Below, piece by piece: positions 1-7,822 of a stretch of DNA of 64,000 nucleotides. Position numbers and translations under genes: made by a program. Origin of the DNA: Acidobacteriaceae bacterium (lineage in GTDB: Bacteria; Acidobacteriota; Terriglobia; Terriglobales; Acidobacteriaceae); NCBI GenBank assembly GCA_030041435.1, contig JASHNW010000017.1:1-64000 (forward strand). The letters are read 5' to 3'. The stretch's first letter is position 1. Each line of letters opens with the position of its first letter. Below the pieces are notes generated by a model. That model saw nothing but the letters and a program-made list of their open reading frames with translations. It had not been told where the DNA came from and ran no database searches.

Positions 1-367
1 AATCGCCCACGCAGCGCCCCTGCGCGGATGAAGAACTCTTCCGCGGATACCGGATGCTGTTCGCGTGAGTTGGCGCAGAAACCCCTGGTTCAGAATGCCG
101 CCCAGATTTTCCGGGTTGTAGCGCGATCACCGCACCGGCCATGACGCACGGACGCGCGAACGCACACTGCGCAAGGAGTTCAGAATACGGGAATTCCGGG
201 CCGGAGTCAATTGTAAAGGGCGGCCCGAATCGGGAGGGGGATTCCAGGTCCGGAGGACGAATTCTGCGAAAATTGCTGTCCGGCGTGACAACGGTCACTG
301 GCAGGGGCGGCCGCAGCCGGGCACAATCCTGCTAAGCTCCCCGACTGAGCGGTAACCGGGCTCAAAC
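1..367. other. left-edge stretch without a supportable gene
   Basis: Short frames open on both strands, but none has a convincing ribosome binding site, a recognisable motif or a length above about 64 codons. It could hold the end of a gene lying outside the window. Confidence 0.4.
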
Positions 368-577
368 ATGCTGACGACGATCCTGCTGGAGAAGCTGCTG
401 GAAATTGAGCGCCAGGTTGGCCATGCCGACAACCTGGCAATCCGCAAAATGCTGATGGACGCCGAAGCAGACGTGATGCGCGTGCATCAGGAACTGATCG
501 AGACGCTGGAGCAGCTGCGCAGGCTGGGCGAGCAGCACAAGCACTGCGCGCAGCCGGCTGCCGCGGCACAAGCGTAG
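368..577 (+). CDS. small hypothetical helical protein
   Basis: A 69-residue protein that I do not recognise. It is rich in Leu, Glu, Gln, His and Ala and looks almost wholly alpha-helical, with heptad-like Leu/Ile spacing across residues 1-55 that suggests a short coiled coil, followed by an Ala-rich tail. No signal peptide, membrane segment or catalytic motif is visible. The ATG lacks a clear SD. The gene converges on the epoxide-hydrolase-like gene and ends 38 bases before it. Its existence rests on the ORF alone, so it could be spurious. Confidence 0.5.
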   Translation: MLTTILLEKLLEIERQVGHADNLAIRKMLMDAEADVMRVHQELIETLEQLRRLGEQHKHCAQPAAAAQA

Positions 578-615
578 AAACGCGGACCTTGCGGCTGCGC
601 GGGCGGGCTCCGCGC

Positions 616-1764
616 TCAGCGGTAAGGGCGGAAAAACTCGCGCATATCCGCGGCCAGGAGTTCCGGCTCCTCCGCAGCGGCGAAATGCCCGCCGCGCGGC
701 AGCTCCGTCCATCTCTGCACGTTGTATCCCCGCTCCACCCAGGGGCGCGGCGGAAACGGAGCCTCGCGCGGAAAGCGCGCGATGCCGGTGGGCACGGCGA
801 CGAAGTCGTGCTGCTTCAAATGCAGGGGCGCCAGTCTGCCCTCCATGTAGAGGCGGAACGAGGAAGCGATGGTCTGGGTCATCCAGTAGAGGGTGACGTT
901 GCCGAGCAGCTCATCGCGGCTGAAGCGGGCAAACAGGTCCCCATTGCAATCCGACCAGTCGCGAAACTTCTCGAGGATCCACGCCGCCAGTCCCGCGGGT
1001 GAGTCGTTGAGCCCCAGGGCAGCGGTTTGGGGGTGGGTTCTCTGGATGTGGGCGTAGGCGCCGCTCTGCTCGTACCATTGCGCCGCGTCTTTGAGGAACG
1101 CCTCTTCCTCGGGAGCGAGCACGGCGCCGGGCGCCAGCCAGGGCCGGTAACTGCCGGGAATGTAGTTGAGGTGAATGGCGGCCATGCGCCCGGGATGGCG
1201 CAGGCCGAGCAGCGTGGTGACCGCCGCGCCGATGTCGCCGCCCTGGGCGGCAAATTTCGGGTAGCCCAGCTCGGACATCAACTCCGCCCAGGCATCTGCA
1301 ATCGCAAACGTGTTGACGCCGCGCTCAACCGGGGGATCGGAAAATCCGTATCCGGGAAGCGAGGGAATGACGACGTCGAAGGCGTCGGCTGCATCTCCGC
1401 CATGGCCGGCGGGATCGGTGAGCAGGGGCAAAATCCGCGGCATCTCAAGAAATGAGCCGGGCCAGCCATGGGTGAGAACCAGAGGGAGCGGGTGAGGACC
1501 GTGGCCGCGCTCATGGATGAAGTGGATACCCTGGTTCTGCCGGGTGAAGCGGAAGTGATGCAGGCGGGAAAGCTCGTCGATCTGCCGTTTCCAGTCGAAC
1601 TCGTCGCTCCAGTATCGGCAGATCTCGCGGAGAAATTCGACGCTGAAGCCGTATTCCCACGCGGCGCCGGGAATTTCGTCGGGCCAGCGCGTGCGTCCTA
1701 GTCTTGCGCGCAGATCGTCGACCGCGGCCTGGGAAAACGGAAGGGAAAAGGGTGCTATCGGCAT
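616..1764 (-). CDS. epoxide-hydrolase-like alpha/beta hydrolase (EHN domain)
   Basis: Predicted 382-residue hydrolase of the microsomal epoxide hydrolase type, which opens epoxides to diols through an Asp-ester intermediate. The N-terminal ~110 residues fit the EHN domain. The oxyanion motif HGWPGS is at residues 99-104, the nucleophile elbow GGDIG at 175-179 (Asp177), and the catalytic His is in RGGHF near residue 360. No signal peptide is seen, so it is probably cytoplasmic. I chose the ATG at 1764 because GGTGGAG lies nine bases upstream; a longer frame from 1812 has weaker support. It stands alone. The natural substrate cannot be read from sequence; some family members act as ordinary esterases. 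Confidence 0.88.
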   Translation of the reverse strand: MPIAPFSLPFSQAAVDDLRARLGRTRWPDEIPGAAWEYGFSVEFLREICRYWSDEFDWKRQIDELSRLHHFRFTRQNQGIHFIHERGHGPHPLPLVLTHGWPGSFLEMPRILPLLTDPAGHGGDAADAFDVVIPSLPGYGFSDPPVERGVNTFAIADAWAELMSELGYPKFAAQGGDIGAAVTTLLGLRHPGRMAAIHLNYIPGSYRPWLAPGAVLAPEEEAFLKDAAQWYEQSGAYAHIQRTHPQTAALGLNDSPAGLAAWILEKFRDWSDCNGDLFARFSRDELLGNVTLYWMTQTIASSFRLYMEGRLAPLHLKQHDFVAVPTGIARFPREAPFPPRPWVERGYNVQRWTELPRGGHFAAAEEPELLAADMREFFRPYR

Positions 1765-1858
1765 GCCGTCATTCTCCACCATGGGGCGCCCGGAGAGAGA
1801 AACGGCTGTCAACCCGGACGCACAGCGGGTGGCGTCGTAATTTTGATGAAAAATTTCC

Positions 1859-1925
1859 CGCAGGGGCTAAAGCCCGGAGTATTTTGGCGGCTTACGGCAC
1901 GAGTGAACTCGCGCCCCGATACGAG
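1859..1925. repeat. dispersed double-hairpin repeat, copy A
   Basis: About 67 bases that match the element at 11061-11131. Two small stem-loops are kept: GGGCT-AA-AGCCC (1864-1875) and GGCACGAGT-GA-ACTCGCGCC (1896-1915). The second stem differs from the other copy at paired positions (GACT/AGTC there, GAGT/ACTC here), which looks like compensatory change. It has no coding potential. It resembles REP-type intergenic elements. Confidence 0.7.
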
Positions 1926-2098
1926 GGCGCTGTACTAACTGCCTATCTGCCTGCCTATCTGCGATCGGCTTCCGTTTGAGCGGAAAACTTTTGTCCCTAT
2001 TTTGTCTTTACCCCGAAGCACAGGGCGCGGAGAGATTATCGGGCTGGTAGTTTGCGGAAGGCGGACCTTACGGCCTGAAGTTGTCAATCAGTGCTAAG

Positions 2099-2130
2099 GC
2101 CGGTTGGCAACAGTTGACAGCCTAACCGGC
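2099..2130. other. intergenic hairpin
   Basis: GCCGGTT (2099-2105) pairs with AACCGGC (2124-2130), and an inner GGC/GCC pairing extends the stem past a one-base bulge. No T-tract follows on either strand, so its role is unclear. Confidence 0.4.
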
Positions 2131-2172
2131 TGGATCGCTGGACACTCGCCGACTTTCCGTTCCAGATCCGAA

Positions 2173-2208
2173 CTCGGTGAGTGAGTTGGCGATTATGCAC
2201 TCACCGAG
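2173..2208 (-). terminator. hairpin downstream of the SDR gene
   Basis: CTCGGTGAGTG (2173-2183) and CACTCACCGAG (2198-2208) form a perfect 11-bp stem with a 14-base loop, starting about a dozen bases beyond the SDR stop. There is no U-run, so it may be an RNA-stabilising end or an imperfect terminator rather than a canonical intrinsic terminator. Confidence 0.5.
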
Positions 2209-2219
2209 ATCCGCTGATA

Positions 2220-2954
2220 TCAGATCGCCGAGAAGCCGCCGTCGACGTTCAACTCCACCCCATTCACGAAGCTCGAATCGTCTGAAGCAAGAAACAGCGC
2301 GACCGTTGCGATTTCTTCAGGTTGACCCATCTTTCCCCGCGGGATTAAGGATTCGAACATCTCCTTCGCCTCTTTGGTGAGAACTTCTTCCTGCATCGGT
2401 GTGGCGATCGGCCCCGGGCCCAGCACGTTCACCCGGATATTCCTGCCCTTCAGTTCGTTGAGCCACGTGCGTGCGAAGGAGCGCAACGCCGCCTTGCTCG
2501 CCGCATACACGCCGAAACCAGGAAAACCCTTCACCGAAGCAACTGATCCGGTCATGATGATCGATCCACCATCGTTGAACAGCGGCAACGCCTTCTGGAC
2601 CGTAAACAGCGTTCCGCGAGTATTCAGGCCGAAGGCCGCATCGAAGTGCTGCTCGGTAATCTCGCCCAGTGGCAGGGCCTCGCCCTTGCCGGCGCTCGCG
2701 AACAGGACGTCGATCTTGCCCTTTTCCCGCTTGACCGTATCGAACAGACGGTCGAGGTCGTCGAGATTGGCTGCGTCACCGCGCACGCCGGTCACGTTCC
2801 GGCCAATCGACTTGACGGCCTCATCGAGCTGCTCCTGCCTCCGGCCCGTGATGAAAACGTAGGCGCCTTCTTCAACGAACCGCCTGGCGCTTGCCAGCGC
2901 CATACCGCTCGATCCACCGGTGATGACTGCAACCTTACCCTTAAGCTTTCCCAT
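2220..2954 (-). CDS. SDR family NAD(P)-dependent oxidoreductase
   Basis: A 244-residue classical short-chain dehydrogenase/reductase. The cofactor motif TGGSSGMA is at residues 12-19, and the catalytic set is Asn111, Ser137, Tyr150 and Lys154 (YAASK), close to the usual length of about 250. The TGRR segment after the second strand suggests an Arg-rich pocket favouring NADP(H). The ATG at 2954 has AAGGGAG five bases upstream, which rules out the longer open frame. It is divergent from the AraC regulator at 3075 with a 120-base gap holding spaced half-sites, so that regulator probably controls it. The substrate is unknown. Confidence 0.93.
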   Translation of the reverse strand: MGKLKGKVAVITGGSSGMALASARRFVEEGAYVFITGRRQEQLDEAVKSIGRNVTGVRGDAANLDDLDRLFDTVKREKGKIDVLFASAGKGEALPLGEITEQHFDAAFGLNTRGTLFTVQKALPLFNDGGSIIMTGSVASVKGFPGFGVYAASKAALRSFARTWLNELKGRNIRVNVLGPGPIATPMQEEVLTKEAKEMFESLIPRGKMGQPEEIATVALFLASDDSSFVNGVELNVDGGFSAI

Positions 2955-2976
2955 AACTGCTCCCTTCGGTTGATGT

Positions 2977-3000
2977 GTAGCATCCACTACAAAGGAGTAG
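2977..3000. promoter_or_regulatory. candidate operator between SDR and AraC genes
   Basis: Half-sites GTAG (2977-2980), CTAC (2987-2990) and GTAG (2997-3000) alternate in orientation with an exact 10-bp period, one helical turn, in the gap between two divergent genes. The outermost pair extends to TGTAG-N6-CTACA. Position and phasing suggest a regulator site; there is no binding evidence. Confidence 0.4.
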
Positions 3001-3074
3001 ATTTCTCTGGCGGTGGACGAGAACTGCCCGCGAGTCCTAATCTTTTGTCTATTCGTCCAAACTGAGAGGCTGCA

Positions 3075-4070
3075 GTGGATCCAATAACCGACATCTTCAG
3101 AACGATGCACGTGACCGCCTTCGGTCAGCACAGGCTCGAAGCTACAGCCCCGTGGGGCTTGATGCAGGAGAAGCAGAGCGAAGAAAAAGTCACGCCTTCC
3201 GGCAAAAAGATTCCACCCACAGATTTGGCGCACTTCGCCATGCTTGCGCGCGGCAACTGCTGGCTGAGTGTGGAAGGGATTCCGGAGCCGATTCCCCTCA
3301 CCGGTGGTGATTGCTTTTTGCTGGCGCGGGGGACTTCGATTGTTTTGCGCGACAGTCCGCGAACTCGTCCGAGATCAACCTTCCGCGAAATCGCCGCTAA
3401 AGCCAACAGCAATGTCGCTCATTATGGAGGCGGTGGCGCACCGACGACCATCGTCTGCGGCTCCCTGAGTTTCGATCGCGCCAGCCTGAAGCCGATCACT
3501 CAGTTATTGCCGAGCTTCATTCTGATTAAGGCCGATCAGGCACGCACGCTTGCTCTTCACAACACAATGCAGGCGCTGGCGTCAGAAATGGCAGAACAGG
3601 CGCCGGGATCTGAAGTGGTCGCATCTCGGCTAGCCGAGGTCCTGTTTATACAGGTACTCCGGGCGCATATCGCGTCGCGACCGGAACGCAACAAAGGCTG
3701 GCTTCGTGCGATTTTCGATCCTCAGATGGGCACTGCCCTGAGCGCCATTCACGACAGTGTGAATACACCCTGGACGGTCGAATCCCTGGCCGGAGCGGCG
3801 GGCATGTCTCGCTCCGCATTCGCGGCGCGCTTTAAAGAGCTACTCGGGCAAACACCACTGGAATATGTAACCGAGTGGCGGATGCAGAAGGCGATGCAGT
3901 TACTCGAAGAGCGTGACAAAAAGCTGATGGACGTTGCCCGGTCGGTCGGTTACGAGTCCGACGCTGCGTTCAGTAAAGCATTCAAGCGAGTTGTCGGGGC
4001 CAGCCCTGGTGCATACCTCAAACGTGGCTTTGGAGACCAGGGTCATGCCGGAATGGCGGAAAGTTTTTGA
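3075..4070 (+). CDS. AraC family transcriptional regulator (cupin N-domain)
   Basis: A 331-residue regulator. The N-terminal ~190 residues have the layout of the AraC cupin-type sensor domain, and residues ~225-325 hold the paired helix-turn-helix (SLAGAAGMSRSAFAARF, then VARSVGYESDAAFSKAFK). The GTG start at 3075 is preceded by GAGAGG with a five-base gap. It is divergent from the SDR gene, an arrangement in which such regulators usually activate the adjacent oxidoreductase gene and often themselves. The inducer is unknown. No membrane segment is visible. Confidence 0.92.
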   Translation: MDPITDIFRTMHVTAFGQHRLEATAPWGLMQEKQSEEKVTPSGKKIPPTDLAHFAMLARGNCWLSVEGIPEPIPLTGGDCFLLARGTSIVLRDSPRTRPRSTFREIAAKANSNVAHYGGGGAPTTIVCGSLSFDRASLKPITQLLPSFILIKADQARTLALHNTMQALASEMAEQAPGSEVVASRLAEVLFIQVLRAHIASRPERNKGWLRAIFDPQMGTALSAIHDSVNTPWTVESLAGAAGMSRSAFAARFKELLGQTPLEYVTEWRMQKAMQLLEERDKKLMDVARSVGYESDAAFSKAFKRVVGASPGAYLKRGFGDQGHAGMAESF

Positions 4071-4228
4071 AGCGGAGGATGCATAGGTCCCCTGAAACGG
4101 GCTCTGCTCCAGCAAAATGCGGGCCAGGACCGCAGGATATCGGTTGATGCCAAATCGCCGAAGCACTCATTCAGGTTCTGGTGCGGCCATTGGCGGATCA
4201 CTTGCGCCATTTCAATACGGCCCTGGAT

Positions 4229-4247
4229 CGTGCCCTGATACAAAAGC
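4229..4247. repeat. fragment of the dispersed double-hairpin repeat
   Basis: Nineteen bases identical to the right end of the copy at 11061-11131 (CGTGCCCTGATACAAAAGC). The rest of the element is missing, suggesting a decayed or partial copy. Confidence 0.55.
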
Positions 4248-4340
4248 CTGTCGCCAAAGGTTTTTCCGCAAGCTGCGAAGCCGAGCCCTTACAAAACACC
4301 GACAAGACGGGCCACCAGCGCACAACACGCATCCTAACAA

Positions 4341-4382
4341 GGCGACAACGGGGCGAGGCGACAACGGGGCCGGGCGACAACC
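4341..4382. repeat. 16-bp tandem repeat, 2.6 copies
   Basis: Units at 4341-4356 and 4357-4372 share GGCGACAACGGGGC and differ only in the last two bases; a ten-base partial unit follows. It lies about 90 bases before the TonB/TolA-like start. Confidence 0.65.
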
Positions 4383-4472
4383 AGGAGCGGCCCGGCAATC
4401 GGCGGGCGGTTGCGGGGGCGAGTTGTCTTCCCCTGCCCTCAGGCGTCAAACTGGAGACGGGATACGAGCGTC

Positions 4473-5276
4473 ATGCCGAGAGACATCATTCAGATCAACC
4501 GCGAGCCCTTCGGCCCTCCGGCGGCCGGATCGCTGCTGCTGCACGTTGTGGCGGTGGGCGCGCTGGCGCTGCTGATGTATGTGAACGGCCATTTTCGCGG
4601 CGCGGAGTGGGGCAACAATGCGCCGCCGGGGTCGATTCAGGCGACACTGGTCAACTCCGCGCCGTCGATCCCGCTGCCGTCGATCACGCCGCCGACACCG
4701 AACGTGCTGGCGACGCAGATGCCCAGCCCTTCGCCCGCGCCGCCGTCGAAGGCAACGATTCCGGTGCAGGAGCCGGACGCGATTCCGATTCCGACGCATC
4801 AGCCGAAGCTGCGTGCCGAAGAGAAGCCGCACGTGGCCTCGCCGCAGCACGCGCAGCCGCTGCACCAGGAGAACCGGGCGAATTACGGTGAAGCGGCGCC
4901 GACCCAGCTGAATCGCTCCATGGCGCAGAACCCGGCCAGCGTCAACAGCCCGGTGAGCGTGACGGGCGGGGATTTCGCGTCGCGTTTCCCCTGGTACGTG
5001 GCCCGCATTACGACCATGGTGAGCCAGGACTGGTATACGCAGCAGATCGACTCGAGCACGCCGATCGGCAGCCAGACCAGCGTGACTTTTACCATCGGCC
5101 GCGATGGCCGAGTGAGCAATATCCACCTCTCCTCGCCCAGCTCATCGCCGACGCTGAACATGACCGCGATGCAGGCGGTGCAGCGCGTAGAGACTTTCGG
5201 ACCGTTGCCTGATCAGTACACAGGGAGCAACGTTTCCGTGGAGTACACTTTTACTTACGACAGGCCGTCGAAGTGA
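4473..5276 (+). CDS. TonB/TolA-like energy transducer
   Basis: A 267-residue inner-membrane-anchored periplasmic protein. One membrane helix (residues ~19-36) is followed by a Pro-rich spacer (~50-135) and a C-terminal TonB/TolA-type domain (~165-265) with the pattern FTIGRDGRVSNIHL and an Ala/Val-Gln-rich helix. Such proteins couple proton-motive force, through TolQ/R or ExbB/D, to the outer membrane. Its position directly before tolB, pal and cpoB argues for a TolA role. The ATG at 4473 fits the membrane helix, though its SD is weak; an in-frame upstream codon at 4410 would add 21 residues. No TolQ/R genes precede it. Confidence 0.82.
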   Translation: MPRDIIQINREPFGPPAAGSLLLHVVAVGALALLMYVNGHFRGAEWGNNAPPGSIQATLVNSAPSIPLPSITPPTPNVLATQMPSPSPAPPSKATIPVQEPDAIPIPTHQPKLRAEEKPHVASPQHAQPLHQENRANYGEAAPTQLNRSMAQNPASVNSPVSVTGGDFASRFPWYVARITTMVSQDWYTQQIDSSTPIGSQTSVTFTIGRDGRVSNIHLSSPSSSPTLNMTAMQAVQRVETFGPLPDQYTGSNVSVEYTFTYDRPSK

Positions 5277-5461
5277 GCGTGCACGGCTGTCGCAGTTGAC
5301 GTGAAGCTCGAGACCTTGTTCATAGCGGCAACGGGAAAATCGTTCAGGGAACGGCACGTTCTCTGCGAAGCGAAGTTTGCATCTCGTCCAGGGCCCGTTG
5401 CGCATCGCCGCCCCGGGCGCGCCTGCCGAAACCAGCAACCGGAAAACGGAGAATTCTGAGC

Positions 5462-6799
5462 TTGCCGAAGAAACTCGACACTTTTCATATCTTTCTGCTC
5501 TCCGCGCTCGTTGCCTTCGCCTCTTCACTTCACGCTCAGGACTGGGTTCACACCGGAACCAATCTGGGCAACCCGAAAATCGTCATCGCGGCGGCGGATT
5601 TCAAGGCGGCCACAGCCGATCCGCAGACCGCACCGATGAAATCGGTCTTCGACCAGACGCTCTATAACGATCTGCGCTACGCGGGCATCTTCGACGTGGT
5701 CTCGAAGAGCATGATCCCGAATGCGACACCGGGGTCGCCGCAGGAGATCAATGTGGCGAACTGGTCGGCGGCGCCATCGAACGCGTCCTACGTGGCGTTC
5801 GGCAATCTGGCAGTCAACGGCGGGCGCGTGACCGTGCAGGGCTATCTGTTCGACACGCATAACACGCAGAACCCGCAGGTGCTGGGCAAGCAATACGCCG
5901 ATCAGGCGACGGTCGACGCGACGCGGGAGATTGCACACCGGTTTGCCGACGAGATCATCCAACAGCTGGGCGGCACGCCGGGCATCGCAGAGACGAAGAT
6001 CTACTACGTGTCGCAGCGCGGGGGAAGCAAGGAAATCTGGGTGATGGATTACGACGGATTCAATCCGCACCAGCTCACGCATCTGCACACGGTGTCGCTG
6101 TCGCCGCGGGTTTCGCCGGACAACTCGCGGGTAGCGTTCAGCTCGCTGGGCCGGAACGGCTGGTCGATCCGGATGTATTCGCTGGTGCTGAACCGCATGG
6201 TGGCGTTCCCGGAGTGGGGCGACACGACGCTGTCGCCGGCGTGGTCGAGCGACGGAACGAAGCTGGCCTATTCGTCGGCGCGGACGGGCGACCCGGATAT
6301 TTACGTGTGCGATGCATCGGGGGGAGGGGCGCATCGGATCACGGCATTCCGCGGGCCGGACGTCTCGCCGACATGGAATCCGAAGACGAATGCGCAGATT
6401 GCGTGGGTGAGCGGGCGGACAAACCTGCCGCAGGTCTACATCATGGACTCGGACGGGGCGAACGTGATGCGCATGACCGACGGCGGCTATGCCAGCGCGC
6501 CGTCCTGGTCGCCCAACGGACAGTTCCTGGCGTTTGCGTGGAACCGCAGCTACGGGCCGGGAGCGCCGGGCGGCGAAGACATTTACATCATGGACATCGC
6601 CAGCAAGCGCTGGACGCAGCTGACGCACGACAGCGGGGCCAACGACGCGCCTTCGTGGTCGCCGGACAACCGGCACCTTGTATTTCAGCGCGAGATGGGG
6701 GGCCGCTCAGAGATCTGGATGATGCTGGCTGATGGAAGCGATCAGCAGCAGCTAACCCATGACGGGGAAAACAGCCAGCCTAACTGGAGCTGGAAATGA
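5462..6799 (+). CDS. tolB: Tol-Pal system beta-propeller protein TolB
   Basis: A 445-residue periplasmic protein of the Tol-Pal envelope-integrity and division system. A signal peptide covers residues ~1-25 (cleavage after LHA). A TolB N-terminal alpha/beta domain follows (~30-165), then a WD40-like propeller (~170-445) with repeated motifs such as IWVMDYDG, LAYSSARTGDPDIYV and IYIMD. Length matches the family (~430-450). The start is TTG at 5462, with GGAG eleven bases upstream, and it gives a complete signal peptide. TolB normally binds Pal and the TolA C-terminus, both encoded beside it. Confidence 0.93.
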   Translation: MPKKLDTFHIFLLSALVAFASSLHAQDWVHTGTNLGNPKIVIAAADFKAATADPQTAPMKSVFDQTLYNDLRYAGIFDVVSKSMIPNATPGSPQEINVANWSAAPSNASYVAFGNLAVNGGRVTVQGYLFDTHNTQNPQVLGKQYADQATVDATREIAHRFADEIIQQLGGTPGIAETKIYYVSQRGGSKEIWVMDYDGFNPHQLTHLHTVSLSPRVSPDNSRVAFSSLGRNGWSIRMYSLVLNRMVAFPEWGDTTLSPAWSSDGTKLAYSSARTGDPDIYVCDASGGGAHRITAFRGPDVSPTWNPKTNAQIAWVSGRTNLPQVYIMDSDGANVMRMTDGGYASAPSWSPNGQFLAFAWNRSYGPGAPGGEDIYIMDIASKRWTQLTHDSGANDAPSWSPDNRHLVFQREMGGRSEIWMMLADGSDQQQLTHDGENSQPNWSWK

Positions 6800-6884
6800 A
6801 AGAGTACTCGAATTGGCGGGGTGGATGTCTGTCCAGCCTGCTTTGCCCTGGTCCTAACCGAAAACGCTCCTAAGGAGGAGAGAA

Positions 6885-7628
6885 GTGCACTACACGAACC
6901 GCAAGTCCCTGGCTCTGGCCGCAAGTCTGGCGGCCTTGCTGACCGTGGCGGGATGCCACAAGAAGAATCCCGCCCCCGCGCCGCCGCCCGCGCCCGCGCC
7001 AACCGCGCCGACGCCGACGGCCTCCATCACCGCGACACCCGACACCATCAATGCGGGTGAGACGTCGGTGCTGACATGGAAAACGTCCGATGCGACGGAT
7101 GTATCCATTGAGGGCCTGGGATCAGTCGCCTCCTCCGGCACGCAGTCGGTGCAGCCGACCCAGACCACCAGCTACCACCTGATCGCGCACGGCGACGGCG
7201 GATCGGCCGACGCCACGGCGACGGTCACGGTGAACGCGGCGCCGCCGCCGGCGCCGGCACCGAGCGAAACGAATATCGACGAAGCCGCGTTTGAAGCGGC
7301 GGTGAAGCCGGTGTTCTACGACTACGACAGCTACGATATCCGGCCCGACGCGCAGAGCACGATTCAGGCGGATGCGAACTTCCTGAACCAGCACCCGAAC
7401 CTGAAGGTGGTGGTGGGCGGCTACTGCGACGAGCGCGGCTCAACCGAATACAACCTGGCGCTGGGCGAGAATCGCGCCAACGCGGCGAAGCAGGCGCTGG
7501 TGACGGCCGGAGTGGCTCCAGACCGGCTGCGCACGGTGAGCTACGGCAAGGAAAAGCAGTTCTGCACGGAGCACAACGAGGCGTGCTGGCAGCAGAACCG
7601 GCGGGCGCAGTTCACGCTGGATCAGTAA
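6885..7628 (+). CDS. pal: peptidoglycan-associated lipoprotein Pal
   Basis: A 247-residue outer-membrane lipoprotein. The lipobox LTVAGC places the lipidated Cys at residue 24. A Pro/Ala linker (~28-48) leads to an Ig-like beta-domain (~48-120, with ETSVLTW near 59-65), which is extra relative to the short enterobacterial Pal (~170 residues). The OmpA-type peptidoglycan-binding domain (~130-247) has GYCDERGSTEYNLALGENRA; the Asp and Arg match the diaminopimelate-binding residues. GTG start at 6885 behind an excellent AAGGAGGAG. A strong terminator follows the stop. Confidence 0.94.
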   Translation: MHYTNRKSLALAASLAALLTVAGCHKKNPAPAPPPAPAPTAPTPTASITATPDTINAGETSVLTWKTSDATDVSIEGLGSVASSGTQSVQPTQTTSYHLIAHGDGGSADATATVTVNAAPPPAPAPSETNIDEAAFEAAVKPVFYDYDSYDIRPDAQSTIQADANFLNQHPNLKVVVGGYCDERGSTEYNLALGENRANAAKQALVTAGVAPDRLRTVSYGKEKQFCTEHNEACWQQNRRAQFTLDQ

Positions 7629-7630
7629 GG

Positions 7631-7651
7631 CAGCGTGTAGCGTGCAGCGAC
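7631..7651. repeat. heptamer array after pal (3 units)
   Basis: Units CAGCGTG, TAGCGTG and CAGCGAC lie in direct succession, beginning two bases after the pal stop codon and ending just before the terminator stem. It belongs to the 7-bp-period arrays seen at several gene ends in this window. Confidence 0.55.
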
Positions 7652-7652
7652 G

Positions 7653-7695
7653 GGACTCGGGCCGCGGGGAGTGCTCCGCGGCCTGAGTCCTTATT
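7653..7695 (+). terminator. intrinsic terminator after pal
   Basis: A 15-bp stem (7653-7667 with 7676-7690, one mismatch) of high GC and an eight-base loop, followed by TTATT. It separates tolB-pal from cpoB, so cpoB needs read-through or its own promoter. Confidence 0.8.
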
Positions 7696-7822
7696 GCCAG
7701 GAACGTCCCTGGTACATTGACGCGGATGGTGTGAGGATTGCGCCGCCGGGCGCAATGCACGCGGCTGCGGCAGACCTGTAAAATCGAGGTGAGCGCAGCC
7801 TGCGCTCCATTGAGGACTCATT

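Larger units (their letters stand above)
1765..2219. other. intergenic stretch with repeat and hairpins
   Basis: No gene is supportable here. It holds one copy of a dispersed double-hairpin repeat (1859-1925), a hairpin with GCCGGTT/AACCGGC arms (2099-2130), and a perfect 11-bp inverted repeat just beyond the SDR stop codon (2173-2208). Confidence 0.6.
4071..4472. other. intergenic stretch upstream of the Tol cluster
   Basis: No supportable gene. It contains a 19-base fragment of the dispersed double-hairpin repeat (4229-4247) and a 16-bp tandem repeat (4341-4382). The tolQ and tolR genes normally found at this position are absent. Confidence 0.55.
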
